NCBI RefSeq assembly: GCF_030389965.1
Contig: NZ_CP128399.1
Location: 1,054,001-1,118,000 of the forward strand
Direction of reading: 5' to 3'
From: Candidatus Chlorohelix allophototropha
Lineage (GTDB): Bacteria > Chloroflexota > Chloroflexia > Chloroheliales > Chloroheliaceae
DNA: 64,000 bases
Shown: positions 54,811 to 62,524 of the stretch, in pieces
Position numbering within the stretch: position 1 is the stretch's first letter
Layout of the letters: each line of letters starts with the position of its first letter
Translations under genes and position numbers: made by a program
The notes under the pieces: generated by a model
Databases searched by the model: none
What the model was told of the DNA's origin: nothing
What the model saw: only the letters and a program-made list of their open reading frames with translations

Positions 54811-55393
54811 TTGAAAGTAAGCTCCTGAATAAATAACCGTCTTAGAGAAACACATATTAAAGGTAGAGCCTAATAGCTCACAGCCTTACAATATATTATA
54901 CCCTGAAAGAAACTTTCTCTACCCTATCGCGGCTTTTTATTCGTCTTGTGTTACGAAACGATACTGCGTAAATAATTTTCTTCTAAGACCATACCATAGA
55001 TGGTGGTATTGTGCCATACGATAACGATGATGTCTATTATCGTTAGTAGCGATATATAGCTATGTTCAGGTTCAAAATGAGAAAATTTGGTAAACAAAAG
55101 CGGAGTTTATTCCAGAGTTGAGTTCAAATCACCCGGATATAAAAGATTTTTAATCAGCTTTGAAAAACAATTGAAGTTAACTATAGGATAGGTCTTGCTG
55201 CTCCCGGCTAAATTTTGTTGCAATTCTATTTTTGCTTCTGCTAAAACTCTAACAAAGGTCTAATACGCAACCCCTAACTCTAAGCTAGGTATTGCGTATA
55301 TGAGATTATAAAGCACATATTAAGTGGAATAAAACGTTTTATGTAAAGTAAGCTTTTCATGGTCTCTTATATAGAAATAGGATGGTATAAAAA
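54811..55393. other. Divergent spacer with two inverted repeats
   Basis: No gene. It separates lpdA (minus) and the M50 protease (plus), so both promoters should lie here. TAACGAT/ATCGTTA (about 55031-55056) is one inverted repeat. A larger hairpin has ATACGCAA (55263-55270) pairing with TTGCGTAT (55292-55299) plus inner CCTA/TAGG; no T run follows, so it looks like an operator or a leader stem, not a terminator. Confidence 0.5.
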
Positions 55394-56617
55394 ATGGGTA
55401 AAGGCATCAAGATAATGAAAATCGGTGGCATCCGAATAGAAGTGGATGTTAGCTGGTTTTTTCTTTTAGGATTTTTCGTATTAATTATTGCGGATTCTTC
55501 GGTATTACAGGAGTCGAATTTAAACGGCGGGCTAATCTTTTTGACCGCATTGGCAATTACCCTCATATTCTTTGCCGGGTTGCTGCTACACGAGCTGGCG
55601 CATACGTGGGTCGCCCGCTTACGAGGTTTAGAAGTTGATAATATCAGGCTCTTTTTCCTCGGTGGAGTTAGCAATATTAAAAGTGAACCGCGTACTCCTT
55701 TTGAAGAATTTATTATCACTATAGTTGGACCGTTGACCAGCGCGTTATTGGGCGGTTTATTCTTGCTAGTTAATCTTGCAGTGGGAGCCCAAGCCGGAGT
55801 ATTTTATTGGGCTACAGGTTATCTGGCATTTATCAACCTGATAATTGCAGCTTTTAATATGATTCCTGCCTTCCCGCTCGATGGTGGGCACGTCCTCAAA
55901 TCGGTAATCTGGGCAATTACCAAAGACAATTTCAAAGCTATGCGTAGCGCAAGCCTGGTTGGACAGGGTTTTGGTTTCATCTCTTTAGCCGGAGGCGTAT
56001 TCATAGCATTGAACGGCGACATTTTTGATGGAATCTTACTGGCATTTTTCGGTTGGTATCTGATAAGCGCGGCGAGGCGGAGCTATTTACAGGCATTAGG
56101 CGAAAAATATCTGAAAAATGTAGCAGTTGAGCAAGTAATGTCCCGACCTTTCGCGGTTATTCAGCCCGAAGCTCCCATAAATCAATTGGTATTTGAATTT
56201 TTTATGAGGGGCTTTAAAGTTGTGCCGGTTGTGGAAAACGGTTATTTGTTGGGTTTGGTAACTAACAATGAAATTAGCAAAATCCCTAAAGCAGATTGGG
56301 TAAATCGGCGGGTAATGGATGTGATGAAGCGACGCGGTTCTCTTGAAGTGGCACAATTGGAAGATAATCTTGAAGAAACCATCAAGAAATTGTTATTAAA
56401 CGGGCAACCCGCTATGCCTGTGCTAAACGCAGAACGGCTTTTTGTGGGCTTATTAAACCCCGAAGATGTAGGACGCTATTTGCGAATGCGAATACAATAT
56501 GGCGATAAGTTGCCGACAAGCCAACCGGGTGGGTGGAATTACCCGCAACCGCCCCAGAATAATCAGCCTCAAAATCCATATAGCGGCTATTTGAATGAGC
56601 ATGGTCCACAAGGCTAA
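55394..56617 (+). CDS. Site-2-type intramembrane metalloprotease with CBS domains
   Basis: 407 residues, M50 family. HELAH (66-70) and NMIPAFPLDGG (near residue 155) supply the zinc ligands. Five or six helices span about 15-225. Two CBS domains follow (about 235-365), and a Pro/Gln/Asn-rich tail ends the protein. The CBS pair probably binds an adenine nucleotide and controls the protease. Homologues cut membrane-bound regulators. No anti-sigma factor or other partner adjoins. The ATG at 55394 has AGGAT upstream. Ends at a hairpin terminator. Confidence 0.92.
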   Translation: MGKGIKIMKIGGIRIEVDVSWFFLLGFFVLIIADSSVLQESNLNGGLIFLTALAITLIFFAGLLLHELAHTWVARLRGLEVDNIRLFFLGGVSNIKSEPRTPFEEFIITIVGPLTSALLGGLFLLVNLAVGAQAGVFYWATGYLAFINLIIAAFNMIPAFPLDGGHVLKSVIWAITKDNFKAMRSASLVGQGFGFISLAGGVFIALNGDIFDGILLAFFGWYLISAARRSYLQALGEKYLKNVAVEQVMSRPFAVIQPEAPINQLVFEFFMRGFKVVPVVENGYLLGLVTNNEISKIPKADWVNRRVMDVMKRRGSLEVAQLEDNLEETIKKLLLNGQPAMPVLNAERLFVGLLNPEDVGRYLRMRIQYGDKLPTSQPGGWNYPQPPQNNQPQNPYSGYLNEHGPQG

Positions 56618-56634
56618 TTTTCTTGATTAAAGTC

Positions 56635-56676
56635 AAAGTCTCCGCTTCCTATCACAAGGGGCGGAGACTTTTGATT
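56635..56676 (+). terminator. Terminator after the M50 gene, shared between convergent genes
   Basis: An 11-bp perfect stem (56635-56645 with 56661-56671), 15-nt loop and TTTTGATTTT. It has a counterpart at 58459-58512 beyond the second cytochrome gene, but with the loop in opposite orientation. Confidence 0.85.
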
Positions 56677-56772
56677 TTACTGAGAAGCTTTACTGTTGAT
56701 AGCCTAACCCGATGCTTGGGGTTTCGAGTCAGGCTATTTTGGAGTGTTACCATCCCCCCATCGTCATTACGA

Positions 56773-57783
56773 CTAAGGGGTAGGGGTAGCAGGCTTCAGA
56801 GTAGTATTGATCGTGGTTACGTACTTAACCACATCTTCAAGCTCTTGAGGAGTCAGGTTCGGGCCAAACGGAGGCATTAATGTCCATGTAGGACTGCCGT
56901 TGTACACAAAGCTGCGTACATAGTTTGGATTCCAAGTATTTGCACCCAGCGAGTGGTTAGGTTGATTCTTGGGACCGAGAGTGCGACCACCACTAGCATG
57001 GCAACGCTGGCAAGAGTTCCTAAAAATGACATCCCCTCTGATAGCGCTACCAACGATAGGATTACCGTCAGCGCCGTTTGGCGGAGTCGGCGCAGGGCGG
57101 GTAGGTGCAGCGGTTGGAGTAGCTAAGATAGTTGGCAGCGCTGTCGGTGTTGGAGCAGTATATCCGGCAGGTGCGTACTGGAGAGATACCACATACGCTA
57201 CAAGGTCTTCAAGCTCGTTGTCGCGAATAAGATCCGGGGTCCAAGTGGGCATATCAATACCCGGAGTTATCGTGCCTTTCTTACCACTGCGAATGATTTG
57301 GCGGACAAACGAAGGATCTTTCCGATCAACATCTTGTTCAGCAAGGTTAGGTTGCCCATAAGTGCCGGTTTCGGTTCCGCCTTTAGCGTGGCAAACTTGG
57401 CAAGTTCTTCTGAAAATTTGGGAACCTCTCGTAATATCTCCCGGTGCCGCAACAGGTGTAACAGTAGGCTGCCAAATAACGTCAGTAGTCTCAGCAGCGG
57501 TATCGGTAGTTGCGCCGGCTGCGGGCGTAGTAGCGGCTCCAGCAGCGGGTGTAGTCGCAGCGTGTGTAGCAGCAGCGGTGGTAGTAGCCGCAACTTGTGC
57601 GGCAGTGGTAGAAGCAGCCTGCGCAGCAGTGGTAGCAGCAGCTGTAGTTGCTGCCTTTGGAGCTTCTCTGACTTCCGGTGTAGCAGTAGTCTTAACGGTG
57701 CCGTTATCGCCACAAGCAACCAGAACGAGTACAACAAGTGGCAACACCCAAGATAGGCGCAGTAGCTTTCCCTTCAAATGCAT
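56773..57783 (-). CDS. Diheme c-type cytochrome lipoprotein, copy 1
   Basis: 336 residues. Lipobox LVAC with lipidated Cys24 anchors it outside the membrane. A long Thr/Ala-rich linker (about 35-115) is followed by two cytochrome c domains with hemes at CQVCH (128-132) and CQRCH (258-262). Likely axial Met ligands are Met178 (GIDMP) and Met303 (LMPPFG). A Pro/Thr-rich hinge (about 208-236) separates them. It should carry electrons outside the cell membrane; partner unknown. Its neighbour at 58603 is a clear paralogue, including flanking non-coding DNA. A stem-forming segment (about 56695-56740) lies between stop and terminator. Confidence 0.93.
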   Translation of the reverse strand: MHLKGKLLRLSWVLPLVVLVLVACGDNGTVKTTATPEVREAPKAATTAAATTAAQAASTTAAQVAATTTAAATHAATTPAAGAATTPAAGATTDTAAETTDVIWQPTVTPVAAPGDITRGSQIFRRTCQVCHAKGGTETGTYGQPNLAEQDVDRKDPSFVRQIIRSGKKGTITPGIDMPTWTPDLIRDNELEDLVAYVVSLQYAPAGYTAPTPTALPTILATPTAAPTRPAPTPPNGADGNPIVGSAIRGDVIFRNSCQRCHASGGRTLGPKNQPNHSLGANTWNPNYVRSFVYNGSPTWTLMPPFGPNLTPQELEDVVKYVTTINTTLKPATPTP

Positions 57784-58454
57784 AGTAATTCTTACCCTTT
57801 CTTAAAACCCAAATCAGCAACGAAATATCTAAATAAACCATATACTAGGGAAAGTAGAAGAGAGAGTTTTTTGAGCAGCAAAAAAACTATTTGAGGTTCA
57901 AAAGTAGCACGCTTTTTCTTATCACTCAAACTGTACATACTGGCAACAAGATCAACCAGATTTAGTACACTACTCTCCTAAGGGTGTCCATGCAAAGCTG
58001 AATACTGAATTATGTTGCAACACTATACTACAGCATTAAAAAAATTCTTTCAGCATAAACAAAGACCAAACCCGTTTTTATATGGTGTATATTGCGTATT
58101 ATTTATGATTTACCAAAAGGTTTTAGAAAGAGTAAGGAAGGTCTTTAATTACAGCAGCTTAGCGCTTTCTATAACTAAAGACTTTTGTAAAGGGGATAAA
58201 ATCAACTATAACCTTTACAACGAGCTTACTTCTACCCTTCACAAATTAGAAAAATTGTGATAGACAAGAAAATAGATTTTTGTTTTCTCTGGGATTTTCC
58301 TAATTTATCTCTAACATTTTAACGTGTTTCTAATGTATTCTCTTTTTGACAAGATGTCTAATATAATTTAGGCGATATTTATATAGGTAAGCATGTATGT
58401 TTCGTGATTTCGAAATAATGACGGAATGGTGGTAAAGTAACAAATCTAATTTCT
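57784..58454. other. Upstream region of cytochrome copy 1, homologous to that of copy 2
   Basis: No gene supported; an 82-codon frame at 58012-58260 is not conserved in the duplicate. Two stretches match the region upstream of copy 2: 57865-57935 (with an outer TTTGAG/CTCAAA inverted repeat) and about 57990-58065. Their distance from the start codon is the same in both copies. The promoter is expected here, but no strong hexamers are visible. Confidence 0.5.
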
Positions 58455-58512
58455 GAAAAAAACTCAAAGCTTCTGCCCCCCCTTGTAATAGAAAGCAGAG
58501 ACTTTGAGTTTT
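58455..58512 (-). terminator. Rho-independent terminator of cytochrome copy 2
   Basis: AAAACTCAAAG (58459-58469) pairs with CTTTGAGTTTT (58502-58512), with extra pairing further in. On the minus strand it is followed by further T. It lies beyond a second hairpin (GATAGCCTTGACCCG 58534 onward with CGGGTCAGGCTATC) just after the gene. Confidence 0.85.
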
Positions 58513-58602
58513 AGCGAGAAGATTTACTGTAGATAGCCTTGACCCGTTGAGTTGGTCAGCGGGTCAGGCTATCTTGGGACGTTACCTAACTACACACCAC
58601 TG

Positions 58603-59541
58603 TTACGGTGTAGCTATAGGAGTAGTCGGCTTCTGGGTAGTATTGATGGTGGTTATGTATTTAACCAGATCTTCCAACTCTTGAGGAGTCAGGTTCGGGC
58701 CAAACTTAGGCATTAAAGTCGGAGTCGGGCTGCCGTTGTAGATGAAGCTCCGTACAAAGTCGGGATTCCAGGTGTTGCCATTGGTAGAAAGGTTGGGCTG
58801 ATTAGCATCACCGCGGGTGCGTCCGCCGTTAGCATGGCAGCGTTGGCAAGTGTTTCTGAAAATAACTTCACCTCTAGAAGCGCTGCTCGAGATGACCTTA
58901 CCGTCAGAGCCGTTTGGCGGAGTCGGCGCAGGGCGAGTCGGAGCGACAGTATTAGCTGGCACTACCACAGTTGGCATCGGGGTCGGGGTCGGGGCAGCAT
59001 AGCCTGCGGTCTTGATAGAGCCAATATAGGCAACAATATCCTCTAACTCAGCGTCACGAATATTGACGGAGTTAAACGAAGGCATATCGATACCCGGAGT
59101 AATAACACCTTTGCGACCATCGCGAACGGTCTGGCGGATAAAGGCAGGGTCATTAGTCTTGGTACTGGCAGCAAGGTTGGGCTGTCCATCCGCGCCGGTG
59201 GCAGTACCACCATTGGAATGGCAAACTTGGCAAGTTCTTCTGAAAATCTGGGAACCGTTGGTAGCATTACCAGCGGCAGCCGCAGTAGTTGCAGCCGCAG
59301 TGGTTGCAGCGGAGGTCGTAGCAGCTTGTGCCGCAGTGGTTGCAGCAGCTTGTGCCGCAGTGGTAGCGGCTGCCTGTGCCGCGGTAGTTGCAGCAGCAGC
59401 TGTAGTTACTGCAGGAGCATTTCTGGCTTCCGGTGTTGCAGTGGTCTTAGAACTGCCGTTATCGCCACAAGCAACAAGCACGAACGCAACAAGCAACAAC
59501 AGCCATGAAAAGCGGAGCAGCTTTCCTTTTTTCGAAACCAT
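58603..59541 (-). CDS. Diheme c-type cytochrome lipoprotein, copy 2
   Basis: 312 residues, paralogue of the gene at 56773. Lipidated Cys25 (VLVAC), a Thr/Ala/Gln linker including three tandem TTAAQAA-type octamers (52-75), heme motifs CQVCH (104-108) and CQRCH (232-236), and probable ligands Met153 and Met277. The two copies are closely alike in the heme domains and differ mainly in linker length and composition. GGAAAGGG lies upstream of the ATG. It is a separate transcription unit with its own terminator. Confidence 0.93.
   Translation of the reverse strand: MVSKKGKLLRFSWLLLLVAFVLVACGDNGSSKTTATPEARNAPAVTTAAAATTAAQAAATTAAQAAATTAAQAATTSAATTAAATTAAAAGNATNGSQIFRRTCQVCHSNGGTATGADGQPNLAASTKTNDPAFIRQTVRDGRKGVITPGIDMPSFNSVNIRDAELEDIVAYIGSIKTAGYAAPTPTPMPTVVVPANTVAPTRPAPTPPNGSDGKVISSSASRGEVIFRNTCQRCHANGGRTRGDANQPNLSTNGNTWNPDFVRSFIYNGSPTPTLMPKFGPNLTPQELEDLVKYITTINTTQKPTTPIATP
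59317..59388 (-). repeat. 24-bp tandem repeats inside cytochrome copy 2
   Basis: Residues 52-75 are three eight-residue units with the core TTAAQAA, i.e. three 24-bp DNA repeats with small third-base changes. They encode part of the flexible tether between lipid anchor and first heme domain. The length may vary between strains. Confidence 0.7.
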
Positions 59542-60821
59542 TAGTGATTTTCCCTTTCCTAAACGCTTAGCAGAAAAAACAATTTACTACCATATAAATA
59601 CTTCGATCGAAATGAAAGAGACCGGGCATTTTTGAGCGGTGAGAAAACTATTTGTTGTTCAAGGCAGCGTACTTTTTCATCTCACTCAAACTTGTAACTG
59701 TTTGGCACAATGCCAGTCAAATGTAATGCTCGTCTCATCTTCGAATGTCAATATAAAGCTAAATGTCGAACTATTTGGCAACGGTATGCAACAACATCAG
59801 AAAAACTTTCAGCTAATACAAAGACACACCTAGTTCTTACTAGATTTGTAAAACTCGATAATTTATATGGTACTAAAGGGGAATTCAAAAAAGGAAAATC
59901 TCCAACTACAATAGCCTGTCACTCTGTACAATAAAGCTTGTTTGCAAAAGGGTTAATCCTATAAGGATTCCTTCTACAATAAGCTTGGACTATTCATAAT
60001 ATAAGTTGCAGGGTTGAGTATACAGCATTTTGCATGCCTGTAATGTAGCTAATTTTTCCTATAATGTCCAATATATTTTTATTATGGTTTGCATAGGTAT
60101 TTCTATATGATTGATATAAGAAAAGGTGTAAATAAGGTTGATAAATGTGAACAAATATTTAGTTATATTTATCACATTTATGTTTAATGCAATATTGTAC
60201 AATGCTTGTAGAAATAGTTAGCTATAGCTAAGCTGTAAAGGAACAGCCACCAGTAGAACATTAATAACAGATTAATTACAACATATTGATATATTGTTCT
60301 TGGGAACACAATATATTGTGCGTAGCATTAAATTTTAGGGTTGTGCAAAATCTGAAAAAGCGCTCATATAGATGAAATCATAAGAATGTGGCACTATATA
60401 TAGGATTTTATAATTACATTTTACAATATGCGGGGTATTGTATTTGTAATTCCTCGCTCGATTCCGCAAGCAATATGTAGTTATGACTTACGAGCTTATA
60501 ACTAATTCAGCTCTGCCAACACAACCCGGCTCATAATCAAAAGGATAAGGCTTATTCCGGTGGCGAGAGATAGAGGAGTATAAGCTAAGCCAATGAGGGC
60601 GAAGCAGCTTTTAGTCGATTTTCAGGGTTGTGCAGTTGTAGGTTTTTCGATGAATGTTGATGATAACCTTGTAATACTGGAGTGTGAGGTCCTGACTAAT
60701 TTTAGCGGTAGGTAGAAAGTTTTACCTTCTAATTAAGAAGGTTATAAAAGGTTTGGGTCGTTCTAAAATGTATCGGTTTTGGGAGATTTTAAAGGGTGGG
60801 GTTTTCAGGTGGTTTCCTATG
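59542..60821. other. Long AT-rich spacer, about 1.3 kb
   Basis: No gene. The first 300-550 bp resemble the region upstream of copy 1. Around 60141-60181 ATAAATGTGA and TCACATTTAT form a 10-bp inverted repeat with a 21-bp gap. Another imperfect palindrome with ATATATTG and CAATATAT lies at about 60283-60318. Codon-like structure is absent. I cannot assign a role to the rest. Confidence 0.5.
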
Positions 60822-60858
60822 AAAAAAAGTTACAGCCCGTCGGTTAAAAACGGGCTGT
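60822..60858 (-). terminator. Rho-independent terminator of the RRM gene
   Basis: ACAGCCCGT (60832-60840) pairs with ACGGGCTGT (60850-60858). On the minus strand it is followed by AACTTTTTTTC. 45 bp past the RRM stop. Confidence 0.92.
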
Positions 60859-60902
60859 ATTTTCTATAGCTATAATTTAGCTATTGATGGGAATACGATC
60901 GC

Positions 60903-61211
60903 TTAGTAGCGACCGCCTCCACCACGGTTGCCGTAACCACCGCTGCTACGCTGAGGACGTTCAGTTTGTGGTCTGGCTTCATTAACGGTGATGTTGCGAC
61001 CTTCAAAATCAGTCCCATTGAACATCGAAATAGCGCGGGCGGCTCCTTCCGCGTCGCTCATTTCCACAAAGCCAAAACCCTTGGCGCGTCCGGTCTCGCG
61101 ATCGATGATAATCCGCACCGAGTCAATAGCGCCAGCTTGGGCAAATAAATTTTCCAGACTACCTTCGGTGGTATTATACGAAAGACCGCCAACGTAAAGT
61201 TTGTTACTCAA
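60903..61211 (-). CDS. RRM-domain RNA-binding protein
   Basis: 102 residues from a TTG at 61211, which gives M-SNKLYVGGL and has AGAGGA eight nt upstream; an ATG at 61229 would add six residues but has a poor site. One RRM: RNP2 KLYVGGLSY and RNP1 KGFGFVEM, the standard bacterial/cyanobacterial Rbp form. A Gly/Arg-rich tail follows (GGYGNRGGGGRY). Such proteins are often cold-induced and bind single-stranded RNA. Transcribed alone, with a leader of about 250 nt. Confidence 0.92.
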   Translation of the reverse strand: MSNKLYVGGLSYNTTEGSLENLFAQAGAIDSVRIIIDRETGRAKGFGFVEMSDAEGAARAISMFNGTDFEGRNITVNEARPQTERPQRSSGGYGNRGGGGRY

Positions 61212-61467
61212 TTTCAAGTTCCTCTTCATCTTAAAAGCTTAAATACAGAAAGTTAGCGCAAAGTTTCATAATTAGCATATTCTTGCCCGGAAATAACCTA
61301 TTTTTGGTTAGGTTATTTAACGAAGTAAGTAGAGCTACCTGAACGAGAAAGCATAAAGCACAAAAGAGGAAATCAAAACAAGCAAATCTTACGAGAAGCT
61401 CTTATCGAAAAAACTCTAAGGGGCACATTGCCGATATCAAACAGGTTTTATTCACCTTGCATAAATA

Positions 61468-61476
61468 GTATAGCAC
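61468..61476 (-). promoter_or_regulatory. Extended -10 promoter of the RRM gene
   Basis: On the minus strand TGCTATACT (ending at 61468) forms an extended -10. The -35 is poor. The implied leader of about 250 nt is typical for cold-regulated RRM genes. The remaining bases (61230-61777) contain nothing else I can support. Confidence 0.5.
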
Positions 61477-61777
61477 ACTTTTTAACTTTTGGTTCACTTA
61501 TTTTGTTAAAGTGTTAATTAAAATTATTGGTGTGATTTTTTAGATGGAAAAAGAGAGAAATAAACTAGGAAATAGGCAGGCTTGATATACCTTCAAAGAT
61601 TTGGGTAAAAATAAAGCGTCAAAATCAAACCAAGAAGGTCTCTAGTAGTTTGAGAGTAGGGTTGTTGTACTCTTTTTAACATGGCTTATGAGCCTTATAC
61701 AGCCATAGGCTATGTTATAATCTCTTCTGATTATTAGCTACCGGAAACCCGCTTATTAAGGAATAGGAAATTTACCT

Positions 61778-62518
61778 ATGCGATGTATCAAAGCAAGCTT
61801 TTCCGAGTCGCGTGTTCCTTTTGTATTGCTGTTTACGCTGGTATTCAGCTTTATTCTTGCGGCATGCGGCGAAACCACCCCCACTGCTCTTCCGCTGCCT
61901 GATCCAAAAGTGCTAGCAAAACAAGCTGCCGATAAACTTTATGGCGTTAATTTTGTGCATTTCTTGGTGGACATTAAGCAAGGAGAAGTGCCGATAGTAA
62001 CCGGAATTTCATTTCGAAGAGCTGAGGGTGATTATGTCAAGCCTGATAGCTATAAAGCGACTTTGCGCGTGAGTGTAGTGCTTGGACAAGTAGAAGCCAC
62101 CACCATTGCGTTGGGTAACGAACAATGGATTCTGGTTAAGGGGTTAAACGATAAGTGGCAACCCTTACCCGCCGGAGTGGGCTTCAAAGCAGCCGAGCTT
62201 TTCGATTCACAGCGTGGTCTAGGCGCAATTGTGCAAAAAGCTCAAAACCTTGCAATAACCGGAACTGAAACTATCGACGGTGCGGAAAGCTGGAAACTCA
62301 GCGGCACTATTCAGGGTAAAGAATTAGAAACCTTTACTGCCGGTACTCTCAATAACAGCGATGTGAATTTCGACATCTGGGTGTCCAAGAGCGATACGCT
62401 GCTAAGACAGGCTATTTTAAAAGAAGTTACGCAAGACCCTGCCAAAGGCGTGACGTGGCAAATGAACTTCAGCAAGTTTAATGAAACTGTGACCGTCCAA
62501 AGACCACCGGGAGTATAA
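61778..62518 (+). CDS. LprG/LppX-like lipoprotein
   Basis: 246 residues. Signal peptide with lipobox LAAC and lipidated Cys30, then an LppX_LprAFG-type beta/alpha half-barrel: AADKLYGVNFVHFLVDIKQGEVPI, the middle LGNEQWILVKGLNDKWQPLP and C-terminal FDIWVSKSDTLLRQAI. Mycobacterial homologues carry triacylated lipids across the envelope. The next gene (6 bp later) is a 14-helix MFS transporter, exactly the layout of lprG with the P55 transporter. A lipid transport role is therefore likely. Confidence 0.82.
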   Translation: MRCIKASFSESRVPFVLLFTLVFSFILAACGETTPTALPLPDPKVLAKQAADKLYGVNFVHFLVDIKQGEVPIVTGISFRRAEGDYVKPDSYKATLRVSVVLGQVEATTIALGNEQWILVKGLNDKWQPLPAGVGFKAAELFDSQRGLGAIVQKAQNLAITGTETIDGAESWKLSGTIQGKELETFTAGTLNNSDVNFDIWVSKSDTLLRQAILKEVTQDPAKGVTWQMNFSKFNETVTVQRPPGV

Positions 62519-62524
62519 AGCCTG

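Noticed and set aside
58012-58260. 82-codon open frame upstream of cytochrome copy 1
   Set aside because: The homologous region upstream of copy 2 is not open in the same frame, there is no ribosome site, and the composition is that of AT-rich spacer.
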